Below are positions 17,859 through 27,466 of a DNA stretch of 64,000 bases, piece by piece (the first letter of the stretch is position 1; each line of letters starts with the position of its first letter). The DNA is taken from assembly GCA_015491895.1 (NCBI GenBank), contig WFVA01000098.1, forward strand, positions 48,691-112,690, written 5' to 3'. Source of the stretch: Albidovulum sp. (GTDB taxonomy: Bacteria > Pseudomonadota > Alphaproteobacteria > Rhodobacterales > Rhodobacteraceae). The notes beneath the pieces were generated by a model that was not told where the DNA came from, made no database searches, and worked only from the letters and a program-made list of their open reading frames with translations. Made by a program: the position numbers and the translations under genes.

Positions 17859-19016
17859 TTACCGGGGCATCGGCGTCTCGCCCTTGTTGTAGGGCTCCCA
17901 ATCGGTGATTTCAGGGTAATACATCGCCCGCCACTTGCGCACCCGCCGGTTCATCCGCGCGCGCCAGAGCGGCGGGATCATGGCGATGAATGTCATCACC
18001 GGATAGCCGTAGGGAAGCTGGGGCGCCTCGCTTTCGTCGTAGTTTTGCAGCAGCGGAAAGCGGCGGGCCGGTTTCACGTGATGATCGGAGTGGCGCTGAA
18101 GATTGATCAGGAGCCAGTTGCTGGCGCGGTGGGCCGCGTTCCATGAGTGATGCGGGCGCACCGGCTCGTAGCGGCCATCGCCGAGGTGTTTGCGCGTGAG
18201 GCCGTAATGTTCGACGTAATTCACAAGCTCGAGCTGCCACACGGCCACGCCCGCCTGAAGGAGAAAAAGCACCAGCCCTTCGGCCCCCCCGATCCAGAGC
18301 GCGAGGCCGAGGAAGAAAAGCTGAAGCAGTAGATAACGCCAGAAGGGATTGCTGCGGTGCCAGGCCGGCAGGCCGCGGCGCGAGAGCATTTCGGCTTCGG
18401 CGCGCATGGCGGAGGGGAGGCTCTCGCGCAGCACGCGGGGGAAGAAGCGGTGAAAGCCCTCGTTGTAGCGGGCTGTCACGGTGTCGCGCGGGGTGCCCAC
18501 GTGGCGGTGATGGACGAGGAGGTGCTCGCTGCGGAAATGGCTGTAAAGCACCATGGCCAGCAGCAGATCGCCGAGCCAGCGCTCAAGGCGGTTCTTCTGG
18601 TGCATGAGCTCATGGCTGTAATTGATCCCGATGGTGCCGGTGATTACGCCAAGGCCGAAGAAGAGACCGATCTTCTCGGCCGTATCGAGATGGCCGGCGT
18701 GCGTGACCCACCAGAGGAGCCCGTAAACGAGGGCCAACTGGATCGGAAACCACAGGAGCGTGATCAGCCGATACCAGAAAAGCTGGCGCTCGTCGGTTTG
18801 CGGATCGGCATTGTCGAGATTGAGGCCGGTGAGGGCGTCAAGCAGGCTGAACAGCCCCCATGTGAAGAGCGGCACGATCAGCACCCACCAGCCGCCGAGC
18901 CAGGCGGCGGCAAGCACCACCGGCACCAGGAGAAGCGAAAGCCAGAAGGGCAGTGCCGCGCGCAGGCGGGCAACATGCTCCGGTGGCAGGTGGCGGGCGG
19001 TCTGTGTATCCTTCAT
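17859..19016 (-). CDS. alkB: AlkB-type membrane hydroxylase (alkane 1-monooxygenase family)
   Basis: 385 residues, integral membrane non-haem di-iron hydroxylase. The histidine boxes are complete: H-E-L-M-H (135-139), E-H-L-L-V-H-H-R-H (164-172) and L-Q-R-H-S-D-H-H (306-313), plus N-Y-V-E-H-Y-G-L (266-273), the motif that marks true AlkB members. Hydrophobic segments lie around 22-58, 84-104, 118-132 and 228-262. It would oxidise the terminal methyl of alkanes or related chains, taking electrons from rubredoxin. No rubredoxin or rubredoxin reductase gene is nearby. It begins 33 bp after mutY on the same strand, so the two may share a transcript. Confidence 0.9.
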   Translation of the reverse strand: MKDTQTARHLPPEHVARLRAALPFWLSLLLVPVVLAAAWLGGWWVLIVPLFTWGLFSLLDALTGLNLDNADPQTDERQLFWYRLITLLWFPIQLALVYGLLWWVTHAGHLDTAEKIGLFFGLGVITGTIGINYSHELMHQKNRLERWLGDLLLAMVLYSHFRSEHLLVHHRHVGTPRDTVTARYNEGFHRFFPRVLRESLPSAMRAEAEMLSRRGLPAWHRSNPFWRYLLLQLFFLGLALWIGGAEGLVLFLLQAGVAVWQLELVNYVEHYGLTRKHLGDGRYEPVRPHHSWNAAHRASNWLLINLQRHSDHHVKPARRFPLLQNYDESEAPQLPYGYPVMTFIAMIPPLWRARMNRRVRKWRAMYYPEITDWEPYNKGETPMPR

Positions 19017-19049
19017 GGGAGGGGATCCTAGACCGGCAAAAAGGCGAAC

Positions 19050-20105
19050 TCAATCCGCCGCAAGCGCCTTGCGCGCGATGTTGAAGGCCTTGCGCATGAC
19101 GCTGGGAAGGTCGCTCGGGCGAAAATCGGCGGCAGGCAGGAAGAAGCCGCGCGCCGGTGCGCTATCCGCTGGCAATCGGGCCACATGCACCATGAGGCGA
19201 AGGTGGAAATGCGTGAACGTATGGCGCACCTCGGCCCCTGCGCAGCGCCAGCGGCCCTTTGCCGGCGGCTGCGCATCGGGGAACTCCCCTTCCTGCCATT
19301 CGCTTCCCGGCCAGCCGAGCATCCCGCCAAGCAGCCCGCGGGGCGGGCGGCGCTCAAGGAGCCAGGCGCCATCGGCGCGCTGCCCGATATGGACATGCCC
19401 GAGGCGCAGCGGCTTTACGGCCTTCGCCACCCGCCGGGGAAGGGCCTCGGCCATCCCTGCCGTCCTTGCCCGGCAATCTGCCTGCCATGGGCACAGGGGG
19501 CATGTGGGGCTTTTCACGGCGCAGATTGTGGCGCCGAGATCCATCAGCGCCTGAGCGTGATCGCCGGGGCGCTTCCGGGGCGTGAGGCGTGCCGCATGGG
19601 CTTTCAGCAATGGCTTGGCGTCGGGCAGGGGATCTTCCACGCAGTGCAGCCGCGCCATGACCCGTTCCACATTGCCATCCACCACCACGGCGGGGCGATC
19701 AAAGGCGATGGCGGCAATGGCGGCGGCCGTATAAGGGCCGATGCCGGGGAGCTTCAGGAGCGCGTCATACTGATCGGGGAAGCGCCCGCCATGTTCCTGC
19801 GCCACCACGCGCGCGCATTTCAGAAGATTGCGGGCGCGGGCGTAATAGCCAAGCCCGGCCCAGGCCGCCATCACCTCCCCATCATCCGCCGCAGCCAGCG
19901 CGTTCACATCCTGCCATCGGGCCATGAAAGCCTCGAAATAGGGCCGCACGGCGGCGGTCGTCGTCTGCTGGAGCATGATCTCTGATAGCCAGACGGCATA
20001 GGGATCAGCCCGCCGCCCGCTCCCCGGCGGCACCCGCCAGGGAAAACTGCGCGCATTGACATCATACCATTCAAGGAGCCGGGCCTGCAGAGCCGCTTCA
20101 TCCAT
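19050..20105 (-). CDS. mutY: A/G-specific adenine glycosylase
   Basis: 351 residues from the ATG at 20105; a TTG four codons upstream (20117) is possible. It removes adenine mispaired with 8-oxoguanine. The catalytic glutamate is E42 (L-S-E-I-M-L-Q-Q-T). The helix-hairpin-helix L-P-G-I-G-P-Y-T is followed by D143 (V-V-D-G-N-V). The 4Fe-4S ligands C195, C202, C205, C211 show the family spacing C-x6-C-x2-C-x5-C. The C-terminal third is the NUDIX-like domain for 8-oxoG recognition. It is divergent from the DUF721 gene and upstream of alkB. Confidence 0.96.
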   Translation of the reverse strand: MDEAALQARLLEWYDVNARSFPWRVPPGSGRRADPYAVWLSEIMLQQTTTAAVRPYFEAFMARWQDVNALAAADDGEVMAAWAGLGYYARARNLLKCARVVAQEHGGRFPDQYDALLKLPGIGPYTAAAIAAIAFDRPAVVVDGNVERVMARLHCVEDPLPDAKPLLKAHAARLTPRKRPGDHAQALMDLGATICAVKSPTCPLCPWQADCRARTAGMAEALPRRVAKAVKPLRLGHVHIGQRADGAWLLERRPPRGLLGGMLGWPGSEWQEGEFPDAQPPAKGRWRCAGAEVRHTFTHFHLRLMVHVARLPADSAPARGFFLPAADFRPSDLPSVMRKAFNIARKALAAD

Positions 20106-20206
20106 CGGATAACGCAATCTTTATGATCCTGTTCCTCATTTCGCTGGCGTGCTTGCCGCTGCCTGTTAGAATAGCGGCCGGATCAACGTGGTGAAAATGG
20201 CGGCCA

Positions 20207-20734
20207 ATGGCAACAGGCACCTCACATGAAAGCCGGGGCAAGCGGCGCGGGCATGGTTTTCAGCGCGCTTCGGGGCTGTTGCAGGCCCGCATCCGCGCCG
20301 CGAGCGAAACGCGGGGGTTTGCCGTGGCCCGCCTGTTGACGCACTGGCCGGAGATCGTCGGCGAGGAGATCGCCTCCATGGCCCGCCCTGTCAGGATCAC
20401 TTACGGGCGGGGCAGTTTCGGCGCCACGCTGACCCTGCTCACCACCGGCGCCCATGCGCCCCTGCTGCAGGCCGAGCTTCCCCGGATCAGGGAGAAGGTG
20501 AATGCCTGCTACGGCTACAGCGCCATTTCCCGCATCCGCATCACCCAGACGGCACCTGTCGGCTTTTGCGAAGGCCGGGCGACATTCGCCCAGGCACCAA
20601 AGAAGCCCGCGCCTCGCAATGATCCGGCCCTGACCGAAAAGGCCCGTGAAGTGGCTGCGGGCGTGCGTGATGAAAAGCTGCGCGCCGCCCTTGCCGCGCT
20701 TGGCACAAACATACTATCCCGTTCCAGAGATTGA
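20207..20734 (+). CDS. DUF721 (DciA-like) protein
   Basis: 175 residues. The N-terminal half matches the DUF721 pattern: L-L-Q-A-R-I, W-P-E-I-V-G-E-E-I-A, then a beta-rich segment with G-A-T-L-T-L-L-T and A-P-L-L-Q-A-E-L-P-R-I. DciA, the DUF721 founder, helps load the replicative helicase in bacteria without DnaC. The alphaproteobacterial form has this extra C-terminal tail. It is divergent from mutY and 16 bp upstream of a DsbA-like gene, a conserved local order. Confidence 0.85.
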   Translation: MATGTSHESRGKRRGHGFQRASGLLQARIRAASETRGFAVARLLTHWPEIVGEEIASMARPVRITYGRGSFGATLTLLTTGAHAPLLQAELPRIREKVNACYGYSAISRIRITQTAPVGFCEGRATFAQAPKKPAPRNDPALTEKAREVAAGVRDEKLRAALAALGTNILSRSRD

Positions 20735-20750
20735 AAAAGAGGCTCCGACC

Positions 20751-21476
20751 ATGAAGCGTATCATCGCAGCGATATCAGTGCTTGCCGTAGTATTTATTGC
20801 CACGCTCTACCTGAGCGGCTCGAATCAGGCGGAGGGGCCGGGCTACGGTGCTGCCCGGGCCGAACAACAGCAGGCCACCACCGAAAACGCCGGCACAGAC
20901 GGGAATGCGCAGGCGGCGCGCTCTGGCGATGCGGAGGATCCCGCCAGCAAGGACATGATCCTCGGCGATTCCGATGCGCCGGTGACGGTCATCGAATACG
21001 CCTCCTTCACCTGCCCTCATTGCGCGCGGTTCCACAAGGAAGTGTTCCCGAAGATCAAGAAGAACTACATCGATACCGGGAAGGTGAAATTCGTGTTTCG
21101 GGAAGTCTATTTCGATCGTTACGGGCTCTGGGCCGGGATGCTGGCGCATTGCGGGGGCGACATGCGTTATTTCGGCCTCGCGAAGATGATCTTCGAGGAC
21201 GGAAACGAATGGATTGCAGGTGGCGACGGCGAGAAGGCGATTGCCAACCTGCGCAAGATCGGGCGTGCGGCGGGGCTCTCGGATGAGGATATGAATGCCT
21301 GTTTTTCCGATGAGCAGCTCGCAAAGGATCTGGTGGCCTGGTATCAGAAAACCGCAACCGAGGATGAAATCACCGGCACGCCGAGTTTCGTGATCAACGG
21401 CAAGAAATATTCCAACATGAGCTACGAGGATTTCGCCAAGGCGATCGAGGAAGCGCTTGCCGCTGCGGGCAACTGA
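20751..21476 (+). CDS. DsbA-family thioredoxin-fold protein
   Basis: 241 residues from the ATG at 20751. An N-terminal membrane anchor or signal (5-22) and a low-complexity linker precede the thioredoxin fold. The redox site is C88-P-H-C91 in S-F-T-C-P-H-C-A-R-F and the cis-proline is in G-T-P-S-F-V-I-N-G. Two more cysteines (L-A-H-C-G-G and N-A-C-F-S-D) may form a structural disulfide. It probably forms or reshuffles disulfides in the periplasm. The CPHC site and long insert fit DsbA/ScsC-like proteins of alphaproteobacteria. Confidence 0.92.
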   Translation: MKRIIAAISVLAVVFIATLYLSGSNQAEGPGYGAARAEQQQATTENAGTDGNAQAARSGDAEDPASKDMILGDSDAPVTVIEYASFTCPHCARFHKEVFPKIKKNYIDTGKVKFVFREVYFDRYGLWAGMLAHCGGDMRYFGLAKMIFEDGNEWIAGGDGEKAIANLRKIGRAAGLSDEDMNACFSDEQLAKDLVAWYQKTATEDEITGTPSFVINGKKYSNMSYEDFAKAIEEALAAAGN

Positions 21477-21495
21477 TCTGCGAGGGCCGGCGCTC

Positions 21496-22653
21496 ATGGC
21501 GGCTCCTCTCGAAGGCCTGAAGGTGATCGAACTGGCGCGAATTCTGGCCGGCCCCTGGGCCGGGCAGACGCTGGTCGATCTCGGCGCCGAGGTGATCAAG
21601 GTCGAAAGCCCCGAGGGTGATGACACGCGCCGCTGGGGCCCGCCCTTCATCGAGCGCGAAGGCCGGCGCGAGGCCGCCTATTACCACGCCTGCAATCGGG
21701 GCAAGAAATCCGTGATCGCCGATTTCCGCACCGAAGAAGGCCGCGCGCTGGTGCGCGATCTGGTGCGCGATGCGGATATCGTGATCGAGAATTTCAAGGT
21801 CGGGGGGCTGGCGAAATACGGGCTCGATCATGAGAGCCTTTCGGCCATCAACCCGCGCCTGATCTACTGCTCGATCACCGGCTTCGGGCAGGATGGCCCT
21901 TATGCCCACAGGGCCGGGTATGATTACATCATCCAGGGGATGTCGGGGTTGATGTCGGTCACCGGAGCGCCGGAGGGGCAGCCTCAGAAGGTGGGCGTGG
22001 CGGTGGCGGATATCTTCACCGGTGTCTACGCCACGACGGCCATCCTCGCCGCCCTTCACCAGCGCGAACGCACGGGGCGCGGCCAGCATATCGACATGGC
22101 GCTTCTCGACGTGGCCGTTTCCATCATGGCCAACCAGGCGATGAATTATCTCACCACCGGCGAGCCGCCCCGGCGCATCGGCAACGCGCATCAGAATCTG
22201 GCGCCTTATCAGGTGTTCGATTGTGCCGATGGCTGGATCATCATCGCCACCGGCAACGATGCGCAATACCGCCGGCTCTGCCATATTCTCGGCCTGCCGG
22301 AAATGGCGGAAGATCCCGATTTCGCCACCAATGCCGATCGCCTGAAAAACAGGGATGCGCTTGAGCGCCGGCTGACGGAAAAGACCAGGCAGCGCAGCAA
22401 GGCTGATCTTCTGGCCGCCTGCGAGGCCGAGGGCGTGCCGGCCGGGCCGATCAACGATCTTGGCGAGGTGTTCGACGATCCGCAGGTAAAGGCGCGCGGG
22501 ATGGCGCTTGATCTGGGCGGCATCCCCGGCCTGCGCTCGCCCTTCCGTTTCTCGGATGCGGAACTGGCCCTCGGAAAGCCCTCGCCGATGCTGGGCGAGC
22601 ATGAGGCCGAGATTGCCAGGAAGAGAAAGATCAGGTCAGATCAAGAGCCCTGA
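21496..22653 (+). CDS. class III CoA-transferase (CaiB/BaiF family)
   Basis: 385 residues. Family III CoA-transferase with the characteristic N-terminus ([16 protein letters not shown]) and the catalytic aspartate D172 in V-A-V-A-D-I-F-T-G. It would move CoA between two carboxylic acids via an aspartyl-CoA anhydride. The ATG at 21496 has GAGGG upstream. No neighbour indicates a substrate: DsbA lies upstream, and the 3' end overlaps the convergent lpxK gene by 23 bp. Formyl-CoA, succinyl-CoA, carnitinyl-CoA or alpha-methylacyl-CoA type chemistry are all possible. Confidence 0.9.
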   Translation: MAAPLEGLKVIELARILAGPWAGQTLVDLGAEVIKVESPEGDDTRRWGPPFIEREGRREAAYYHACNRGKKSVIADFRTEEGRALVRDLVRDADIVIENFKVGGLAKYGLDHESLSAINPRLIYCSITGFGQDGPYAHRAGYDYIIQGMSGLMSVTGAPEGQPQKVGVAVADIFTGVYATTAILAALHQRERTGRGQHIDMALLDVAVSIMANQAMNYLTTGEPPRRIGNAHQNLAPYQVFDCADGWIIIATGNDAQYRRLCHILGLPEMAEDPDFATNADRLKNRDALERRLTEKTRQRSKADLLAACEAEGVPAGPINDLGEVFDDPQVKARGMALDLGGIPGLRSPFRFSDAELALGKPSPMLGEHEAEIARKRKIRSDQEP

Positions 22654-23629
22654 GCGCTTCATCGAGAGGCGCAGGATCCTCGATCTTGAGGCGCACGGGG
22701 AGGCTCAGAACTTCACGGCGAAAATCGGGCGGCAGGCGGACGGCATCCTTTTCGGTCGTCACAAGCTGGGCGTTGCGCAGCGTGGCTTCCTTGTGCAGGC
22801 GGGCGAGCAGGCCCGGCGAAAATGACGCGTGATCGGGAAGCGCAACCTCCTGGATCAGATCCGCGCCGAGCCCGCGCAGCGTGGCGAAGAATTTCTCCGG
22901 GTGGCCAATGCCTGCGAAGGCCAGCACGGGGTGGCCTTTCCAGTCCATCCCCGTTTCGACGGGTTCGAAGCGCCCGGTGAGGTGGGGCAGCCGGATGTGA
23001 TCGCCCCAGCGTTCGGTGAAGCGCGCCTGGGCCTTCCCGCCGCCGATCGAGAGCAGCAGATCGGCGCGCGCGAGCCCGGCCCTCACCGGTTCGCGCAAGG
23101 GGCCGGCCGGCAGCACCCTGCCATTGCCGAATCCCATTGCGGCATCCACCACGACAATCGAGAGATCCTTGTGCAGGGCGGGATTCTGAAAGCCGTCATC
23201 CAGAAGGATGACATCCGCCCCGGCCGCAACCGCCGCCCCCGCGCCGGCGGCGCGATCGCGCGCCACCCAGGTGGGCGTGAAGGCCGCAAGCAGCAAGGGC
23301 TCATCGCCCACGTCATCGGCCACATGCCCAAGGGGATCGACGCGCAGCGGCCCGGCCAGCCGCCCGCCATGCCCCCGGCTCACCACATGCGGTGTGTGCC
23401 CGGCGGCAAGGAGCTTCTCCACGAGATGGATCACGGTCGGTGTCTTGCCGGTGCCTCCGGCATTGATATTGCCGATGCAGATCACCGGCACATCCATCCG
23501 CCGGGGCTGCCCCCTTGCCAGCCGGCGGGCGGTGGCGGCGCCGTAGAGTGCACCGAGGGGCGCCAGAAGGCGGGCGCGCAGGCCCGGCCTTTCCGGCGGT
23601 CTGAACCAGAAGAGGGGCGCGCGTTTCAT
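22631..23629 (-). CDS. lpxK: tetraacyldisaccharide 4'-kinase
   Basis: 332 residues, family length. It phosphorylates the lipid A disaccharide precursor at the 4' position at the inner membrane. The Walker A motif is [11 protein letters not shown] (53-63), after a short hydrophobic N-terminal helix that anchors the protein. L-L-D-D-G-F-Q-N is the typical second motif. It overlaps the stop of waaA by four bases, so the two genes are translationally coupled. Confidence 0.95.
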   Translation of the reverse strand: MKRAPLFWFRPPERPGLRARLLAPLGALYGAATARRLARGQPRRMDVPVICIGNINAGGTGKTPTVIHLVEKLLAAGHTPHVVSRGHGGRLAGPLRVDPLGHVADDVGDEPLLLAAFTPTWVARDRAAGAGAAVAAGADVILLDDGFQNPALHKDLSIVVVDAAMGFGNGRVLPAGPLREPVRAGLARADLLLSIGGGKAQARFTERWGDHIRLPHLTGRFEPVETGMDWKGHPVLAFAGIGHPEKFFATLRGLGADLIQEVALPDHASFSPGLLARLHKEATLRNAQLVTTEKDAVRLPPDFRREVLSLPVRLKIEDPAPLDEALRALDLT

Positions 23630-24861
23630 GCCTGCTCTTCCTTTCCAGCCCGTTCGGCAAGCGCCTCAAGCAGCAAATCGCATATGCGCCCCGTGGCCAG
23701 CGAGGTGGAGGAATGATATTCCCAGGCGGCATTGGCCATGGCGGCCGCCTTGTGCGGGGCGAGCATCGCCTCGATGGCGCGCGCCAGCCCGGCCTGATCG
23801 AGCACCAGCCGCGCGGCGCCGGCGTTGTCCAGCTGCAGGCAGGTTTCGAGGTGATTTCCTGTGTGGGGCCCATGAAGAATGGCCGAGCCGAGAGCGGCCG
23901 GCGCCATCGGGTTGACGGTGGCGCCCGAGGACAATGTGCCGCCGAGAAAACAGATGGGCGCGAGCCTGAGCCAGAGGCCGTGTTCGTCATGATCGTCGGC
24001 AATGCAGATCTGCGTTTCGCCATCCGGCTCATCTCCGCGCGAGCGCAGGGCGATGCGCCAGCCGGCCTTCTCGAAGCGCTTTGCCAGAGCCTCGCCCCGG
24101 CTTTCATCCTCCGGCTCGAGAACAAGCATGAGACGGTGGGAAATCCGGCTCACATGGCGATGAACGGTCTCGAGAATATCCTCTTCCTCCGGGGTTGCCC
24201 GCGCCGCCACCCACAGCGGGCGGGCCGCGAGCCTGCGGGCCATTTCATCGCGCGCCTCGATGCTGCAGGGGGGCGGTGGCGGCAGGGTTTCGAGCGCCCC
24301 CCCGAGCCGGACATTGGCCCTCGGCGCACCCTGGCGGACGAGCGCGCGGATCGCATCGGGATCACGGGCCAGGATCATGCGGAAGCTGCGCAGGAGCGGC
24401 TTTGCAAGCCCCGGCAGCCATCGCCGCTCAATGCCGGGAAAATGCGGCGCCTCGCCATCAATCATGATCAGCGGCACATCCTCCTTCTCGGCGGCAACAA
24501 CAAGCCCCGGCCGCAGGCCCCCGCCGACCCATATCATGAGTTCCGGCGCGTAGCGGGCGATGAGCCTGCGCATATCTGCCAGATGATCGCCGAAAATCTC
24601 CAGATGCTGGATGCCCGCGCTTTCCATCCCTTCCGGCAGGGCCATGTGTCCGGCTGTTGATAACAGGATGTTGAGATCGTTTCTCGCATCCTGAAGACGC
24701 TCCACGAGTTCGGCCGTTCGCGAAAGGCTTTCGGGGGCTGAATGATGCAGCCAGAGATATGGTCCCTCGGCGCGGGGCGGCAGGGGAGCATTTCCGGCCC
24801 CGGCTCCAGCGGACGGGCGGGTCGAGGCCAGATAGAGCTTGAGGCTGAGCGGAAACCGCAT
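23626..24861 (-). CDS. waaA: 3-deoxy-D-manno-octulosonic acid (Kdo) transferase
   Basis: 411 residues. GT30-family glycosyltransferase that adds Kdo to lipid IVA. Recognisable segments are [11 protein letters not shown] near the start, [21 protein letters not shown] (nucleotide-sugar region) and the C-terminal F-L-G-G-T-L with G-P-H-T-G-N-H. The canonical catalytic G-E position corresponds to S-A-P-E-S, where E44 is kept. It lies in the operon pmbA-cysQ-DUF4170-waaA-lpxK. Confidence 0.92.
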   Translation of the reverse strand: MRFPLSLKLYLASTRPSAGAGAGNAPLPPRAEGPYLWLHHSAPESLSRTAELVERLQDARNDLNILLSTAGHMALPEGMESAGIQHLEIFGDHLADMRRLIARYAPELMIWVGGGLRPGLVVAAEKEDVPLIMIDGEAPHFPGIERRWLPGLAKPLLRSFRMILARDPDAIRALVRQGAPRANVRLGGALETLPPPPPCSIEARDEMARRLAARPLWVAARATPEEEDILETVHRHVSRISHRLMLVLEPEDESRGEALAKRFEKAGWRIALRSRGDEPDGETQICIADDHDEHGLWLRLAPICFLGGTLSSGATVNPMAPAALGSAILHGPHTGNHLETCLQLDNAGAARLVLDQAGLARAIEAMLAPHKAAAMANAAWEYHSSTSLATGRICDLLLEALAERAGKEEQA

Positions 24862-24905
24862 CTCTCATCGGCCCTTTCTGCCATTGGCGCCTTGCCCGGG
24901 CCGGA

Positions 24906-25151
24906 TCAGTCGCCCAGTTCCTCGGTTGGCGATGATTCGCGTTCCTCGTCGCGCAGGCGATGGATGTGCGCGATGAAGTAGCGCATGTGCGCGTTATCGA
25001 CGGTGCGATGCGCCTCCGCTTTCCAGGCGTCATAGGCGCTGGCGTAATCGGGGAACATCCCGACGATATGTATATCGTTCACATCCTTGAAGACGTTGCT
25101 CGATGGATCCACGAGTTCGCCGCCGAACACGAGATGAAGGCGCTGGGTCAT
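24906..25151 (-). CDS. DUF4170 protein
   Basis: 81 residues. Small cytoplasmic protein beginning M-T-Q-R-L-H-L-V-F-G-G-E-L, a pattern of DUF4170, and always found next to waaA in alphaproteobacteria as far as I know. A longer frame to 25268 exists but the family start and position fit 25151. The middle (F-P-D-Y-A-S-A-Y-D-A-W-K-A-E-A) looks like a helical segment. No motif explains its role; context points to envelope lipid A or Kdo metabolism. Confidence 0.85.
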   Translation of the reverse strand: MTQRLHLVFGGELVDPSSNVFKDVNDIHIVGMFPDYASAYDAWKAEAHRTVDNAHMRYFIAHIHRLRDEERESSPTEELGD

Positions 25152-25236
25152 GGGGCTCTCCGCTTTATGGGTGTGTCTGTATCTGGCGTGGACAGTATTG
25201 AATAATGCCCGTGGGTGGAAGGGGCGCAGGGCATAT

Positions 25237-26016
25237 TCAGCCCCGGAGCCCCTGGCGCAGGGTTTCATGCAGGGGCGGCGATGCGGCGATCAGGCCGCCA
25301 AGGTGGGGCTCGGGGCGGTTGAAGCGGGGTCTTTGGCCCGCAAGATCGGTCACGACAGCCCCCGCCTTCTGCGCGATCAGGCTGCCGGCGGCAATATCCC
25401 ACTCCCATGTCGGACGCAGGGTGAGCATGGCATCGAAGCGCCCTTCGCCCACGAGCGCGAGCCGATAGGCGATGGAAGAGCGGAAGGCCGGCTTCACCGG
25501 GGGCAGGCCGCCGGGCCAGTGCTCGGGGCGGAAATTGCACTTCGCCGCCAGAACGGTTGCGCCATCGGCCTTGGCGCGCGTGCGCGCGTGGATCGGCCTG
25601 CCGTTGAGCCGGGCCTCGGGATCATCGCGTGACGCGGTGAACATGCGATCATGCATCGGCAGATATATGACGGCCGCGGTGATTTCTCCATCTTCGGCAA
25701 CGGCAAGGGAATGGGCGAAATCCCGGCTGCCCTCGATGAAGGCGCGTGTGCCGTCGATTGGATCGATGATGAACACGCGCCTTGCCGCGAGCCTTGCGGG
25801 ATCGTCCTCCGTTTCTTCCGAGAGCCAGCCGTAATCGGGCCGCGCGGCGCGCAGCTTATCATGCAGCATGGCATCGATCGCCATGTCGGCCTCGGTAACA
25901 GGCCCGGCCCCTTCGGCCTTGTGCCAGGTATCGGGCGCCTGTTTCCAGAACCGGCGCGCGATCTCGCCGCTCTCTCGGGCGGCTTCCGTCAGAAGTTCGA
26001 GATCACTTCCCGGCAA
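25237..26016 (-). CDS. cysQ: 3'(2'),5'-bisphosphate nucleotidase, inositol monophosphatase family
   Basis: 259 residues. Metal-dependent phosphatase of the IMPase superfamily with all signatures: G-P-V-T-E-A-D (substrate loop), W-L-S-E-E-T, I-D-P-I-D-G-T-R-A-F (metal site) and the C-terminal W-E-W-D-I-A-A-G. The likely substrate is 3'-phosphoadenosine 5'-phosphate from sulfate assimilation, although inositol-1-phosphate cannot be excluded. The start overlaps the end of pmbA by 14 bp. Confidence 0.88.
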   Translation of the reverse strand: MPGSDLELLTEAARESGEIARRFWKQAPDTWHKAEGAGPVTEADMAIDAMLHDKLRAARPDYGWLSEETEDDPARLAARRVFIIDPIDGTRAFIEGSRDFAHSLAVAEDGEITAAVIYLPMHDRMFTASRDDPEARLNGRPIHARTRAKADGATVLAAKCNFRPEHWPGGLPPVKPAFRSSIAYRLALVGEGRFDAMLTLRPTWEWDIAAGSLIAQKAGAVVTDLAGQRPRFNRPEPHLGGLIAASPPLHETLRQGLRG

Positions 26017-27349
26017 TCGTCAGCCCTTCCACAAGAAGTGAAGGCACCACCCGGGAAAGATGCTGGCGCGCATCATTGGCCGGGATGATGGCTTTCAGCA
26101 TGTCGGCGAGATTGCCGGCGATGGTGCATTCATTCACCGGCCAGGCGATTTCCCCGCCTTCCACCCAGAAGCCGCTGGCGCCGCGCGAGTAATCCCCGGT
26201 GTTGGGATTGATGGTGCTGCCGATCAGCGAGGTCACCAGAAGCCCTGTGCCCATCTCGCGCAAAAGATCCTCGCGGCTTTTCGCTCCCTCCGTCAGGCGG
26301 ATGTTGCTGACGCCGGGCGAGGGCGGGGCGGCGGTGGAGCGGCGGGCGTTGGCGGTGCTTTCGAGCCCGAGCTTGCGGGCGGTGGAAAGATCGAGCACCC
26401 AGCGCCGGAGGATCCCATCCTCCACGATCGCGCTTTCCCGCGTGGCCAGCCCCTCGCCATCAAACGGGCGGGTGGCGCTTGCGCGCGGGCGCAGAGGCTC
26501 TTCGATCAGCGAAATCCCTTCGGGAAGCACACGCTCCCCCATCCGCTCGCGAAGCCAGCTCGCGCCACGGGCGATCGCCGTGCCGTTGACCGCCGCCAGA
26601 AGGTGGCCGATCAGGGATGCGGCGATGCGTTCGTCAAACAGCACCGGGAAGGCGCCGGTGGGCGGCTGGCGGGCGCCGGCGCGCGCGAGGGTGCGCTCGG
26701 CCGCGATCCGCCCGATTTCCTCCGGCGCCATCAGATCGGATTGAAACACCCGGGAATCGGCGAAGTGATCGCGCTCCATCGCGCTCCCTTCGCCGGTGAT
26801 GGCAACGCAATAGAGGCTGCGGCTGGTGCGTTCGTAACCGCCGGCAAAGCCATTGGTGGCGGCGAGATGAATCCTTGTGCGCCCGTAGCCCGCGGAGGCG
26901 GTATCCACCTGGGATATGCCCTTCACGGCGCGCGCAGCGGCCTCCGCGCGCCGGGCATCTTCCTCAAGCGCGCAGGGGGCGGGCTCGGGCGCGGGATCGG
27001 CCATCTCGAGCGCCTGCAGATCCCATTTTTTGGCAAGCTGGCCCGGATCGGCAAGGCCGATGGAGGGATCTTCCGGCGCAAGCCGGGCCATGGCAACGGC
27101 GCGTTCGGCCATCTCTCGCATCGTTTCGGCCGTTGTATCGGAGGCCGCAACACAGGCCTGACGCCTGCCGATCAGAACCCGGAGGCCGATATCCGTGCCC
27201 TCCGAGCGCTCGGCATGTTCGAGCGTGCCTTCGCGCACGTCCACCGATAGCGACGAGCCTGCAACGGCGATCGCATCGGCTTCCTGCGCACCGGCGCGCC
27301 GGGCCGCCTCGATGAGCGCCGAGGTGAGTTGCTCCAGATCCTGATCCAT
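26003..27349 (-). CDS. pmbA: TldD/PmbA-family metalloprotease subunit
   Basis: 448 residues, usual PmbA (TldE) length. It resembles PmbA and not TldD: the HExxxH zinc motif of TldD is not present, as expected for the inactive partner in the TldD/TldE heterodimer that processes peptides such as microcins. Typical segments are V-L-I-G-R-R-Q-A-C-V-A-A-S-D, N-G-F-A-G-G-Y and the C-terminal R-G-A-S-G-F-W-V-E-G-G-E. The ATG at 27349 begins M-D-Q-D-L. The first gene of the envelope operon; tldD is not in the window. Confidence 0.92.
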   Translation of the reverse strand: MDQDLEQLTSALIEAARRAGAQEADAIAVAGSSLSVDVREGTLEHAERSEGTDIGLRVLIGRRQACVAASDTTAETMREMAERAVAMARLAPEDPSIGLADPGQLAKKWDLQALEMADPAPEPAPCALEEDARRAEAAARAVKGISQVDTASAGYGRTRIHLAATNGFAGGYERTSRSLYCVAITGEGSAMERDHFADSRVFQSDLMAPEEIGRIAAERTLARAGARQPPTGAFPVLFDERIAASLIGHLLAAVNGTAIARGASWLRERMGERVLPEGISLIEEPLRPRASATRPFDGEGLATRESAIVEDGILRRWVLDLSTARKLGLESTANARRSTAAPPSPGVSNIRLTEGAKSREDLLREMGTGLLVTSLIGSTINPNTGDYSRGASGFWVEGGEIAWPVNECTIAGNLADMLKAIIPANDARQHLSRVVPSLLVEGLTIAGK

Positions 27350-27418
27350 TTCGCCGCCCCCTGTTTGCTGCCTCCGAGGTAAACCCCGCGCCGCCAGGGC
27401 GCAAGATGCGGGCAAGAG

Positions 27419-27445
27419 AAAAGGCCGCTCCCGGGGGAGCGGCCT
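27419..27445 (-). terminator. terminator of the DUF2125 gene
   Basis: AGGCCGCTCC (27422-27431) and GGAGCGGCCT (27436-27445) form a perfect 10-bp stem with a 4-nt loop. On the minus strand it is followed by TTTTCTC, 21 bp after the DUF2125 stop. Confidence 0.85.
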
Positions 27446-27466
27446 GATCTTCGGATCAGTGGAAGA

